The notes under the pieces were generated by a model, which worked only from the letters and a program-made list of their open reading frames with translations, was not told where the DNA came from and did not search any database. Of a stretch of DNA of 64,000 bases, positions 8,148-16,812 are shown piece by piece. Source of the stretch: Halorussus pelagicus (GTDB taxonomy: Archaea; Halobacteriota; Halobacteria; Halobacteriales; Haladaptataceae). Each line of letters opens with the position of its first letter. Position 1 is the stretch's first letter. Location of the stretch: positions 1 to 64,000 of the forward strand of contig NZ_CP035119.1 in NCBI RefSeq assembly GCF_004087835.1, given 5' to 3'. Both the position numbers and the translations under genes were made by a program.

Positions 8148-8828
8148 ATGTCAGAGAAGTACCAACAGTCGGCGGGGAGAACGGGTCAGCAAACGTACGG
8201 CGGTCAGCTCGGCCAGCAGACAGGCCAGCAACAACCGCTGCAGTCGCAGGGGCAGGGTCTCGGACAGCAGACTGGCGGCCAGATGGGCCAACAGAGCGTA
8301 CAGATGGGCGGCCAGCAGTCCGGTCAGGGTCACACGATGACTCACCAGCGCGTCGGCCAGCAGTTCGAGGCCGAGATGACGCCCGAACTGAATCAGGCGC
8401 TGGAGTCGTTCGACCGCGTGGTCGAAATCGCCGAGTGGTGCGCCGACAAGTGCATCCAGAGCGGCCCGCAGATGGCCGAGTGCGCCCGGTTGTGCGAGGA
8501 CCTCTCGGACATCGCGGCCCTGAACGAGAAGCTCATCGCGCGCGACTCCATCAACGGCCCGGAGGTCGCTGAGGCGTTCCTGCGAGTCGCCCAGCAGGGC
8601 CTGCCGATTCTCCAGCAGCACCAACAGCCCCACGTTCAGGAGACGTATCAGGCGGTCCAGCAGGCGCTGGACTCGACGAACAAGCTGCTCGACTCCATCA
8701 GCGGCGTCCAGCAGACTCCGGTGACGGGCATCCGCGAGCAGGTCCAGCACCAGAGCGGCCAGATGGGCGGGTCGTTCCAGCAGCCACAAAGTCAGTCGTT
8801 CCAGCAGCCACAGAGCCAGTCGTACTGA
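8148..8828 (+). CDS. Gln-rich protein with a Cys-containing four-helix (DUF326/Csp-like) core
   Basis: A 226-residue protein. Residues ~1-65 are Gln/Gly-rich low complexity. Residues ~75-195 are helical with a motif CADKC, ten residues, CARLC, resembling the metal-facing helices of DUF326 / copper storage (Csp) proteins, though with far fewer cysteines than real Csp. The tail has a tandem repeat SFQQPQSQ. No signal peptide. Metal storage is a weak inference because most of the Cys ladder is missing; a structural or stress role is equally possible. Confidence 0.8.
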   Translation: MSEKYQQSAGRTGQQTYGGQLGQQTGQQQPLQSQGQGLGQQTGGQMGQQSVQMGGQQSGQGHTMTHQRVGQQFEAEMTPELNQALESFDRVVEIAEWCADKCIQSGPQMAECARLCEDLSDIAALNEKLIARDSINGPEVAEAFLRVAQQGLPILQQHQQPHVQETYQAVQQALDSTNKLLDSISGVQQTPVTGIREQVQHQSGQMGGSFQQPQSQSFQQPQSQSY

Positions 8829-8955
8829 GACTCGTCTCTCGACTGCACCGGTAGTCAGCCCTTCGCGGTGCTGTTTCTTTTCCCGAGAGCCGATTTCTGA
8901 GCCGTCGGCTCGACGTATCGGGCCGCTTTTGCGCTCGACGGGCGTAGCCACGCCC

Positions 8956-10053
8956 ATGCGAACCATCGGCGTCGTGGTCAACCCCATCGCGGGGATGGGC
9001 GGCCGAGTAGGGCTGAAAGGCACCGACGGAAAAGTCGAGGCGGCCCGCGAGCGCGGCGCGCAACCGCGGGCACCCGAACGAGCGGTCGCGGCCCTGCGCG
9101 CGCTCGGCGAGCGCGCTGGCAGGGCGCGAGACGCGAGCGACGACGCCGGAATCGAACTGCTGACCTACGGCGGCGAGATGGGCGAGCGCGAGGCCCGCGA
9201 GGCCGGATTCGACCCGCAAGTCGTCGGGCGCGCGGGCGAGGACACCGCCGCCGCGGACACCCGCGAGGCCGTCCGGCGATTTGTTGCCGAGGACGCGGAC
9301 CTCATTCTGTTCGTCGGGGGCGACGGGACCGCCGTGGACGTGACCGAGGCGCTGGACGAGGCGGGAGCCGAGATTCCCATCCTCGGCGTTCCGGCGGGCG
9401 TGAAGGTCTATTCGGCGGTGTTCGCGGTGACGCCCGACGCCGCGGGCCGGGTCGCCGCGGAGTTCGACCGGACCGAACGCCGGGAGGTCAACGACATCGA
9501 CGAGGACGCCTACCGAGAGGGCGAGGTCCGCGCCGAGTTGAAGGGTATCGCCGCGGTGCCCGTCGCCGAGGACTTACAATCGAGCAAGCAGGTCGGCGGC
9601 GGCACCGTCGAGAGCCTCGCGGCCGGTGTGGCGGCCGACGCACGAAACGACGAGGAGACGACCTACGTCTTCGGTCCCGGAAGCACGGTCGGCGCGGTCG
9701 AATCGGCACTCGGCTTCGAGGGGTCGCCGCTGGGCGTGGACGTGTGGCGGGATGGGGAAGTGTTAGTCGAGGACGCGAGCGCCGACGAGATTCTGGCGCA
9801 TCTCGGCGACCGGAACGTAGTCGTCGTCTCGCCCATCGGCGGGCAGGGGTTCGTCTTCGGTCGGGGCAACGACCAGATTTCGCCCAGCGTGATTCGCCGG
9901 TCGGAAGTCGAAGTCGTCGCCTCGAAGAACAAACTGGACGACGTGGGCGTTCTCCGGGTCGATACCGGCGACGAGGAAGTGGACGCGGACCTGCGCGGGT
10001 GGCGGAAAGTGAGGGTCGGTCGGTTCGAGCGACGAATGATGAACGTGGTCTGA
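8956..10053 (+). CDS. ATP-NAD kinase family protein (AcoX-like)
   Basis: A 365-residue protein with the diacylglycerol/NAD kinase fold: start MRTIGVVVNPIAGMGG (nucleotide-binding), and GGDGT (LILFVGGDGTAVDV, around residue 120). The C-terminal half (GGQGFVFGRGNDQISP) is typical of the AcoX/NadK-like group in archaea rather than canonical NadK. It probably phosphorylates NAD or a related small molecule; the substrate cannot be read from sequence. ATG 8956 is preferred over 8929 because the family begins at RTIGVVVNP. Confidence 0.88.
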   Translation: MRTIGVVVNPIAGMGGRVGLKGTDGKVEAARERGAQPRAPERAVAALRALGERAGRARDASDDAGIELLTYGGEMGEREAREAGFDPQVVGRAGEDTAAADTREAVRRFVAEDADLILFVGGDGTAVDVTEALDEAGAEIPILGVPAGVKVYSAVFAVTPDAAGRVAAEFDRTERREVNDIDEDAYREGEVRAELKGIAAVPVAEDLQSSKQVGGGTVESLAAGVAADARNDEETTYVFGPGSTVGAVESALGFEGSPLGVDVWRDGEVLVEDASADEILAHLGDRNVVVVSPIGGQGFVFGRGNDQISPSVIRRSEVEVVASKNKLDDVGVLRVDTGDEEVDADLRGWRKVRVGRFERRMMNVV

Positions 10054-10141
10054 CGCCCCCGGATTCGTGATGAAGGTCGTTTAAGGGTCAATAATCGCGC
10101 CCTAGTGAAGTTTAAGGTCTTCGGGGGCCGAAGGCACACAC

Positions 10142-11170
10142 ATGGAAACGCGAAAGGTACAGCGGTTAGGTCCCTCGACGCTGGCGATGACCCTGCCAGC
10201 GGAGTGGACCAAGGAGAACAACGTCGAGAAGGGCGACGAGGTTTCGCTGCGGATGGGCGGGAAGGGGACGCTGACGGTCCTGCCCGAATCGGCCCACACC
10301 GAGGAGTCCGAGGCCGTCATCCACGCGGCGAATCTGGACGCCGACGCCGTCGAGCGCGCCATCGTCGCCCAGTACGTTCTCGGTCGCCGAGTCATTCACG
10401 TAGAGAGCGAGGAGACCCTCGACAGCGCCCACATCAACGCGGTCTACAAGGCCGAGACCCAACTGATGGGACTGGGCGTGGTCGAGGAGACCCCTAACAG
10501 CATCGCCATCCGGTGTTCGGTTGACCCCGAGGACTTCAGCCTCGACAACCTGCTCGAACGACTGGAGAACACGGGTTCGACGATGCGCGGCGAGGCGGTC
10601 AAGGCGCTGGCGCACGGCAACCCGGACCTCGCACAGCGCGCGTTGAACCGCGAGCGACAGGCGAACAAGATTTTCGTCCTCCTGCTCAGGCTCATCTTCA
10701 CCGCCTACCAGAACCCGACGCTGGCCCGCGCCGTCGATTTAGACACCGGGTTCCCGCTCATTGGCTACCGCTCCATCGCCAAGAACCTCGAACTCATCGC
10801 GGACAACGCCGAGGACATCGCCGAAATCACGCTCGAAGCAGACGGCCACACCCTCGACGTGGACGGCCAGACGATGCGCCGCATCCGTGAGTTCACCGAC
10901 CAAGTGGACGAGATTACGGCGAAGGCGGTGCAGGCCGCCGTCGAGCGCGACTACGACAAGACGCTCGAAGTCCGCGCGCTGTTCCACGAAATCGGCGACC
11001 GCGAGAGCGACATCCTTTCGGACCTCCCCGAGATGGACAACGACTCGCTGTTGGCGGTCCGCGAGGTGCTGGTCAGCCTCCAGCAGACCGCCCAGTACGC
11101 AATGCGAAACGCCGAAATCGCGGCGAATCTGGCGCTCAACGAGGAGAGCGAACACACGACGATCAACTGA
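10142..11170 (+). CDS. phoU: PhoU-type phosphate uptake regulator with AbrB-like N terminus
   Basis: A 342-residue regulator. Residues ~1-50 form an AbrB/SpoVT swapped-hairpin domain (METRKVQRLGPSTLAMTLP), typical of archaeal PhoU fusions. The remainder holds two PhoU three-helix repeats with acidic metal-binding patterns (ELIADNAEDIAE; YAMRNAEIAANLALN). It likely senses phosphate status and controls Pst transport, possibly binding DNA directly through the AbrB part. A TTTAAG box about 30 bases before the ATG fits a leaderless transcript. No pst genes are in the window. Confidence 0.9.
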   Translation: METRKVQRLGPSTLAMTLPAEWTKENNVEKGDEVSLRMGGKGTLTVLPESAHTEESEAVIHAANLDADAVERAIVAQYVLGRRVIHVESEETLDSAHINAVYKAETQLMGLGVVEETPNSIAIRCSVDPEDFSLDNLLERLENTGSTMRGEAVKALAHGNPDLAQRALNRERQANKIFVLLLRLIFTAYQNPTLARAVDLDTGFPLIGYRSIAKNLELIADNAEDIAEITLEADGHTLDVDGQTMRRIREFTDQVDEITAKAVQAAVERDYDKTLEVRALFHEIGDRESDILSDLPEMDNDSLLAVREVLVSLQQTAQYAMRNAEIAANLALNEESEHTTIN

Positions 11171-11194
11171 AAACGCGCTCGAACTCGGTGGTCG

Positions 11195-11623
11195 TCAGTC
11201 CGCGTTGACCACCTCGCCCTCGTCGCTACCGGCCGACCGCTCGCAGGCCGATTCGCCGGTCTTCTCGACGGTCAGCGGATTCCGTTTCGTTATCGTGCAG
11301 TCGAAGTCGGGATGTTCCGCGACGTGGCGCACCAGCATGTGGCGGCGCGACCCGGTGATTCCCGTCCGGCCCACGTCGTCGGCCGAGAATTTCTCGGGCA
11401 GTCGGTCGAACAGCCGACCCAATGCCGCGAAACTCTCGAACACCTTCGAGTTGCCCGACGAGTCCGCGCCCCGGCGGACGACTTCGTAGGTGCCGTCCTC
11501 GCGGTGGACCCCCGCGGTCCGGAAGAACTCCCGGCGCTCGGTGAGGGCGTCGCCGACCGCGTCCTGTAGGTCCGCGGCCTCGTCTCTAGACAGTTCGTAG
11601 GCTCGGTCTTCGACCGCCAGCAC
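11195..11623 (-). CDS. DUF7528-like haloarchaeal protein, probable 5' frameshift
   Basis: The intact frame from GTG 11623 gives 142 residues, hydrophilic with no known catalytic motif. Coding-like sequence continues upstream in the same frame (IEFFSCDESDVSIRSDG) but meets a TAG with no start codon. An ATG at 11708 in another frame reads MTRSVDA; dropping one base near 11687 joins it to that stretch. The natural gene is therefore probably 11195-11708 with a one-base insertion, or a real pseudogene. Function unknown. Confidence 0.65.
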   Translation of the reverse strand: MLAVEDRAYELSRDEAADLQDAVGDALTERREFFRTAGVHREDGTYEVVRRGADSSGNSKVFESFAALGRLFDRLPEKFSADDVGRTGITGSRRHMLVRHVAEHPDFDCTITKRNPLTVEKTGESACERSAGSDEGEVVNAD

Positions 11624-11916
11624 TATCGACTCGCCGTCGCTCCGTATCGAAACGTCACTCTCATCGCACGAGAAGAACTCGATCAGGAGCGTCTACACTC
11701 CGTGTCATGCGTTGGTGTATCTCTCGTCGGTCGTTAAAACTCTACCGGCGACCCCGAATATCTGCGAGTGTGGTCGATTTTTCTAACTGTTTCGGCGTTG
11801 GGGGAACCGACAGCGGACTCGGTGGGAGATGAAGACGCCGACGAAACCGCACTGCCGCCACCGGCGGCGACCACCGAGTAGAATGAACTAAGTTCCGCCC
11901 GCCGGAAACGCCGGAC

Positions 11917-12102
11917 ATGGCCGAACACGAGACTGTCGGGAGCGACAAGGGAATCGGACTCGCCACGCTGTTCACGCTGCTTGCGGCCGGGGCGACGATA
12001 GCGATGTTCATGCGACCGGGCAGCGAACTCGCCGCGTGGGGCTTCGCCGGTGCCGTCATCGCTGGCGTCCTCGCGGTCGCCGCGGTTCACCTCTACTGGT
12101 GA
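11917..12102 (+). CDS. Small two-helix membrane protein (DUF7525-like)
   Basis: 61 residues: a short charged N terminus (MAEHETVGSDKG) and two hydrophobic helices (about residues 13-31 and 39-60) with a GSELAAWG link. Small proteins of this form are widespread in haloarchaea. Function unknown. Confidence 0.7.
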   Translation: MAEHETVGSDKGIGLATLFTLLAAGATIAMFMRPGSELAAWGFAGAVIAGVLAVAAVHLYW

Positions 12103-12172
12103 GCGCGCTCCGCAGTTGGACGATTTCCGCGGGAAATCGTTAAGAGTGACAACGCCGTACATCTACGTAAGG

Positions 12173-12397
12173 ATGACTGACTACAGCGACGAGGAACGGC
12201 GCATCCTCGCCTATCTCCGCGAGAGCGTCTCGAAAGGCGAGCGATACTTCCGGTCGAAGAATATCGCCAAGCAGCTCGGCCTCTCCTCGAAGCAGGTCGG
12301 TGTGCGACTCCCGGAACTCGCCGAGAAGAGCGAAGAGGTCGATATCGAGAAGTGGGGCCGCGCGAAGTCCACGACGTGGAAGGTGACGCGGGGATAG
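12173..12397 (+). CDS. Small winged-helix DNA-binding protein (DUF7123-like)
   Basis: 74 residues from ATG 12173: MTDYSDEERRILAYLRESV, then a helix-turn-helix (SKNIAKQLGLSSKQVGVRL) and a beta wing ending TTWKVTRG. The message looks near-leaderless (GTTAAGAGTG at ~12139). Likely a transcription regulator; targets unknown. Confidence 0.82.
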   Translation: MTDYSDEERRILAYLRESVSKGERYFRSKNIAKQLGLSSKQVGVRLPELAEKSEEVDIEKWGRAKSTTWKVTRG

Positions 12398-12474
12398 AAC
12401 GCGGGCCGAGGACGGACCTGCAGTGGTCGCCGCAGGTCCGGCGGGTTTTTGACTTCGTAGCCCGAAATTGGGAT

Positions 12475-12897
12475 ATGACTGTCCGGGTAGAGCGGACCTT
12501 CGACCTCGAAGTTTCGCCGGAGAACGTGTGGAATTTCATCGTGGACCCGGAGAACCGCGCGAACGTCATCAGCGTCGTGGACGACTACGAGAAGACCGGC
12601 GAGCATTCGTCTATCTGGCACATCGGGCTTCCGGTTCCGTTCCTCGACAAGACCGTGCCGGTTCGGACCGAGGACGTAGAGCGCGACCCGCCCCGGTACG
12701 TGAAGTTCGTCGGCCGGTCGTCGGCGCTCCGCGTGACGGGCGAACACGAGATTCAGGAGACCGAGACCGGAAGCCGACTCGTCAATCGGTTCACGGTCGA
12801 GGGGAAGATTCCCGGCATCGAACGCTACTTCAGCAAGAATCTGGACGACGAACTCGACACCCTCGAAGCCGCGCTTCGAGAGGAGGCGACGGCGTGA
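12475..12897 (+). CDS. SRPBCC (START-like) family protein
   Basis: 140 residues with the polyketide-cyclase/START fold signature: an initial beta strand MTVRVERTFDL, helix SPENVWNFIVDPEN, and a long C-terminal helix (YFSKNLDDELDTLEAAL). Such proteins bind hydrophobic ligands. Its TGA overlaps the GTG of the nitrilase gene, so the two are translationally coupled. Confidence 0.85.
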   Translation: MTVRVERTFDLEVSPENVWNFIVDPENRANVISVVDDYEKTGEHSSIWHIGLPVPFLDKTVPVRTEDVERDPPRYVKFVGRSSALRVTGEHEIQETETGSRLVNRFTVEGKIPGIERYFSKNLDDELDTLEAALREEATA

Positions 12898-13697
12898 GAG
12901 TCGCGCTCGCGCAACTCGAAATCGAGAGCGGCGCGGTCGAGGAGAACCGCCAGCGCGCCGAGGCGGCCATCGCCGAGGCCGCGGACTGCGGCGCGGACCT
13001 CGTCGCGCTCCCCGAAATTTTCAACGTCGGCTACTTCGCGTTCGACGCCTACCAGCGCACCGCCGAACCGGTGGAGGGTCCCACGCTCACGCGCATTGCG
13101 GACGCCGCCCGCGAACACGACGTGGGCGTCCTCGCGGGGTCCATCGTCGAGGACCTCGCCGAGACCGAGCGCGTCGAGACCCCGGCCGACGAGGGGTTGG
13201 CCAACACTTCGGTGCTGTTCGACCGCGACGGCGAACGCCTCGCGGTCTATCGCAAGCACCACCTGTTCGGCTACGAGTCTGCGGAGGCCCAGATGCTCGT
13301 CCCCGGCGAGAGCCTCGGCGTCGCCGAGTTCGAGGGTGTGAGCGTCGGGATGACGACCTGCTACGACCTGCGGTTTCCGGAACTCTACCGCGATATCGCC
13401 GAGGCAGGTGCGGACCTCGTTCTCGTGCCGAGCGCGTGGCCCTACCCCCGCGTCGAACACTGGAAACTCCTGCCCCGCGCCCGCGCGGTGGAGAACCAGT
13501 TCTTCGTGGCGACCGTCAACGGTGCGGGCGACTTCGATGACGCCTCCCTGCTCGGGCGCTCGACGGCGTACGACCCGTGGGGAACGACGCTGGCGAGTAC
13601 CGGCGACGACCCCGACCTCGTCGTGGCCGACGTAGACGTGAGCAGCGTCGAAGCGGTCCGCGAGGAGTTCCCGGCGTGGCGCAACCGGCGGATATGA
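12894..13697 (+). CDS. Carbon-nitrogen hydrolase (nitrilase superfamily)
   Basis: 267 residues from GTG 12894 (VRVALAQLEIESG), overlapping the upstream stop (GTGA). The Glu-Lys-Cys triad is visible: ALPEIF (Glu ~39), YRKHHLFG (Lys), and TTCYDLRFPELYR (Cys). The pattern fits omega-amidase/carbamoylase-like amidases that release ammonia from small amides. The exact substrate is not clear. Coupled to the SRPBCC gene. Confidence 0.92.
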   Translation: MRVALAQLEIESGAVEENRQRAEAAIAEAADCGADLVALPEIFNVGYFAFDAYQRTAEPVEGPTLTRIADAAREHDVGVLAGSIVEDLAETERVETPADEGLANTSVLFDRDGERLAVYRKHHLFGYESAEAQMLVPGESLGVAEFEGVSVGMTTCYDLRFPELYRDIAEAGADLVLVPSAWPYPRVEHWKLLPRARAVENQFFVATVNGAGDFDDASLLGRSTAYDPWGTTLASTGDDPDLVVADVDVSSVEAVREEFPAWRNRRI

Positions 13698-13798
13698 CGT
13701 GCGATTCGGAGTCTCGACGCCAATTGGGCTACGTATCTCGATTCCGTGAGGCGTTTCGGTAGCCTCCGTTGGGGCTACGAAACCCCGTTTTCCGCTGA

Positions 13799-13957
13799 GT
13801 CGCCAGCGAACAGCGAACCGAGAGCCAGTTCGAGAACGGAACGTACGTCTACAACGCGGTGGTTGTGGACGCGACCGACATCTCCCAGTGGTTCGGCGAC
13901 GACGACGCCACACAGCGACTCCGGGTTCACGAACGCCCGAACGGAACCACCCAGTGA
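13799..13957 (+). pseudogene. Possible C-terminal gene remnant
   Basis: An open stretch of about 52 codons without a start reads like haloarchaeal coding sequence (NGTYVYNAVVVDATDISQWFG, acidic, ending at TGA 13955-13957). It directly follows an in-frame stop. It may be the tail of a lost secreted protein gene. The rest of 13698-14054 carries no gene; the final 70 bases are AT-rich and form the promoter of the next gene. Confidence 0.3.
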
Positions 13958-14054
13958 CCCGAACCGAAACCTATCAGAATACTGTCCGACGGCCGTAAGA
14001 ATAAAAACCCCAACATTAATTACGAAGTAGTTCGAAGTATACAATAGTTAATAG

Positions 14055-14633
14055 ATGGCCGAATCGACAACGACGTTGAGCACTTCCGGGGGTGGGACGG
14101 CCACAGCGGAACCTTCCCGAGACACGATGTTCGACTTGCTCGGCAACTCTCGTCGCCGCCGAATCCTCCGCTATCTACTAGACGAACGTCATATCACGCT
14201 GACTGACTTGAGCGCGCGCATCGCGGCGTGGGAAAACGACACCACCGTCGCTGACCTGACCTCGCGCGAGCGCAAGAAAGTGTACTCGTCGATCTATCAG
14301 ACCCACGTCCCGAGACTGAGCGAACACGGACTGGTCGAGTACGACGCCGAGGACCGACTGGTCTCGCTGACCGGCGACGCCGACCGAATCCAGCGGTTTC
14401 TAGAAGTCGAGGGTCCCGAGCGCGGCGGGTTCTCCCACCAGTGGAGTCGCTACTTTCTCTGGACCGCAGTCGTCGGCAGTGCGGTCATCGCGGGCAACTG
14501 GCTGGGGACGGTTCCGACGACCCATGTGACGACCGAGAGTTTGTACGGTCTGCTCACGGTGGCGTTCATGATGCTCAGCGTCTCGTTCGTGATGGCGGTG
14601 GAGGGACCGAAGCTGTTGCGACTGGGGAATTAG
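14055..14633 (+). CDS. HTH regulator with two membrane helices (DUF7344-like)
   Basis: 192 residues: a low-complexity Ser/Thr start, a winged-helix domain (residues ~24-115, FDLLGNSRRRRILRYLLDE, then SIYQTHVPRLSEHGLVEY) of the haloarchaeal DUF7344 type, and two transmembrane helices (~133-150 and ~160-182). It is probably a membrane-tethered transcription regulator. A strongly AT-rich promoter region (13990-14054) precedes it. Confidence 0.85.
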   Translation: MAESTTTLSTSGGGTATAEPSRDTMFDLLGNSRRRRILRYLLDERHITLTDLSARIAAWENDTTVADLTSRERKKVYSSIYQTHVPRLSEHGLVEYDAEDRLVSLTGDADRIQRFLEVEGPERGGFSHQWSRYFLWTAVVGSAVIAGNWLGTVPTTHVTTESLYGLLTVAFMMLSVSFVMAVEGPKLLRLGN

Positions 14634-14685
14634 GGTTGTCGGAGTTCTTCGGGTTCGAGATTCGGACTGAATCGTGGTTCCGTCG

Positions 14686-14797
14686 GTGTCGAGTTCGGAC
14701 AAGACAGTTGTGAGTCTCTATATTGAGGTCGAACCGGACCGTAGTCGTGTCGAGTCCGAGCAGGACAGTAGTTGTGTCGAGTCAGAGCTAGCTGTTG
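14686..14797 (+). repeat. Three imperfect 23-24 bp repeats
   Basis: Copies at about 14686-14709, 14747-14769 and 14774-14797 begin GTGTCGAGTYMGA and end near GACAGT or GCTGTT. They lie in a gene-free stretch after the DUF7344 gene. Function unknown; possibly decayed coding DNA. Confidence 0.4.
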
Positions 14798-14893
14798 CCG
14801 ACGCCTCTCAAACAGCACCGCAACCGCCCCGCACAGCACCGCATCAGCCTCACACCTCCCCAGCCGCTTCCCTCACGTCGTTCGGTCATCCAC

Positions 14894-15077
14894 CGGAAGA
14901 CAAACCGCGTCTTCCGAGCCTGCGCGAACGGACGTTCGCGCAGACCTCGCGCGGATGAGCGCGACGCACACGGCGTCGCGCCCCCACTCGCCGGGATGAA
15001 AAATCAACCCGTCAGCAGTCTAATCGTCGGACTCGGTCGAGTGAGACCGAAGCTCCGAAATCGCCTACGGCGATTTC
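14894..15077. repeat. Cluster of four perfect hairpins in a gene-free gap
   Basis: Four inverted repeats: 14894-14916 (8-bp stem, CGGAAGAC/GTCTTCCG), 14920-14943 (10-bp stem), 14959-14981 (9-bp stem, GCGCGACGC/GCGTCGCGC) and 15057-15077 (9-bp stem, GAAATCGCC/GGCGATTTC with loop TAC). The last lies just after the aldehyde dehydrogenase stop on the minus strand and may end its transcript. The 14634-15083 gap contains no other gene that I can support. Confidence 0.55.
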
Positions 15078-15083
15078 TTCGTT

Positions 15084-16622
15084 TCAGTCGTCACTCTCGG
15101 TCTTGATGTCCGCACTCAGACCCTGCGCCATCTCGATGTCCTTGCTGTTGTTCAGCGTCCACGCCGTGCGCTCGGTGACGGCCTCGATGGCCTCGCGGGC
15201 GCTCGGGTAGCCGTTGCCGGACTTCTTGACGCCGCCGAACGGCAGTTGGACCTCCGCGCCGATGCACGGGAGGTTGCCGTAGGCGAGACCGATTTCCGCC
15301 TCGTCGCGGAACTGGTTGACTTGGCGGTAATCCTCCGAGATGACCGCGCCAGCGAGTCCGTAAGGCGTGTTGTTGTGAATCTCCATCGCACGGTCCATGT
15401 CGCCGCTGTACTCGATGAGCGCGACGTGGGGACCGAAGACCTCCTCTTGGATGCAGCGCAGGTCCTCGTCGTACTCGACCTCGTAGACGAACGGGCCGAC
15501 CCAGTAGCCGTCCTCGTGGCCCTCCGGAATCTCGTCGTCGTCGAGTTCCTCGCGGTCCACGAGGACGTTCGCGCCTTCCTCGCGCGCGAGTTCGTTGTAC
15601 TTACCGAACTTCTCGACTTGCTCCTCGTTGACCATCGGACCCATGAAGGTGTCCTCGTTGAGGGGGTTACCGACCGAGACGTTCTGGGCGAGTTCGACGT
15701 AGCGCTTCTTGAACTCGTCGTACACGTCCTCGTGGACGATGAGGCGCTCGCTGGAGACACAGCGCTGGCCCGTCGTCTTGAACGAGGACATGATGGCCGA
15801 GTGGACCGCAACGTCGAGGTCCGCGTTCTCGGTGACGACGATACCGTTCTTGCCGCCCATCTCGCAGGCCGCGAGCTTGCCGGGTTCGCCGCCGACCTTG
15901 CTGGCGATTTTGTGACCGACTTCCGAGGAACCTGTGAACAGCACGGTGTCCACGCGGTCGTCCTCCACGATGGCGTTTCCGGCGTCGCCGAAGCCCTGCA
16001 CCATGTTGAACACGCCCTCGGGAATACCGGCGTCAACCATCATCTCGGCGATGATTTGGCCACACCACGGCGTCTGCTCGGCAGGCTTCCAGACGACCGT
16101 GTTGCCCTCGACCAGTGCGAGTGCCATGTGCCAGAACGGGATGGCGACCGGGAAGTTCCACGGCGTGATACAGCCGATGACGCCGCGGGGCTTGCGGCGC
16201 ATGTAGGCGTCCTTACTGCCGATTTCGGAGGGAACCACGTCGCCGTGGGGGTGGCGGGCGTTGCCCGCGGCCCACTCGACCATGTGTGCGGCCTCGACCA
16301 CGTCGGCCTTCCCCTCGGAAATCTCCTTACCGCACTCCTTGGTGACGACTTCGCCGAGTTCGTCTGTACGGTCCTTTAGCTCGTGGTACACGTCCCAGAG
16401 GTACTCCGCGCGGTCGATGTAGGAGAGTTCGGCCCACTCGTCTTCGACTTCTTTCGCGGCCGCGAGGGCGTCGTCTACGTCCTGTTCGGTCCCGCGGTGG
16501 AACTCCCCGAGGACTTCCTGATTCGACGGATCGACGCTCTCGAACGTCTCGTCGCCGTGTCCGTCGGTCCACTCGCCGCCGATGTAGTGCTGATAGGTCT
16601 CTTCGCTGGCTTGCTGGCTCAT
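15084..16622 (-). CDS. NAD(P)-dependent aldehyde dehydrogenase
   Basis: 512 residues from ATG 16622 (MSQQASEETYQHYIGGEW). ALDH motifs: cofactor site ITPWNFP, FTGSSEVG, the general-base Glu in CEMGGKN (usually ELGGKN), catalytic Cys in TTGQRCVSSERL, and EEVFGP. It oxidises an aldehyde to the acid in the cytoplasm. The C-terminal region resembles haloarchaeal semialdehyde dehydrogenases, but the substrate cannot be fixed. Single gene with its own upstream region. Confidence 0.94.
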   Translation of the reverse strand: MSQQASEETYQHYIGGEWTDGHGDETFESVDPSNQEVLGEFHRGTEQDVDDALAAAKEVEDEWAELSYIDRAEYLWDVYHELKDRTDELGEVVTKECGKEISEGKADVVEAAHMVEWAAGNARHPHGDVVPSEIGSKDAYMRRKPRGVIGCITPWNFPVAIPFWHMALALVEGNTVVWKPAEQTPWCGQIIAEMMVDAGIPEGVFNMVQGFGDAGNAIVEDDRVDTVLFTGSSEVGHKIASKVGGEPGKLAACEMGGKNGIVVTENADLDVAVHSAIMSSFKTTGQRCVSSERLIVHEDVYDEFKKRYVELAQNVSVGNPLNEDTFMGPMVNEEQVEKFGKYNELAREEGANVLVDREELDDDEIPEGHEDGYWVGPFVYEVEYDEDLRCIQEEVFGPHVALIEYSGDMDRAMEIHNNTPYGLAGAVISEDYRQVNQFRDEAEIGLAYGNLPCIGAEVQLPFGGVKKSGNGYPSAREAIEAVTERTAWTLNNSKDIEMAQGLSADIKTESDD

Positions 16623-16812
16623 GCTCAGATGAACGTGTGTCGGGCATGGTAAAAAAGCCTCTTCATTGTAGTTCCATGCAACCACGAAACGCGTTTTCGC
16701 GCCACGAGTGAGATAAACCATACAACGTCGAACAATGTGCAAAACGCTACCGTTCGAGAGAACGGTCCACGCTGGTCTCTCGGCCCGTCGCGGGGGACTC
16801 GATTCGGAATAG

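Noticed and set aside
11769-11882. Short plus-strand frame from GTG (VWSIFLTVSALGEPT...)
   Set aside because: Ends at a TAG and has one hydrophobic stretch, but is only 37 codons and has no promoter or homology signal I can see; may be debris.
15246-16379. Plus-strand ORF of 377 codons
   Set aside because: Antisense to the aldehyde dehydrogenase; composition is that of a shadow frame.
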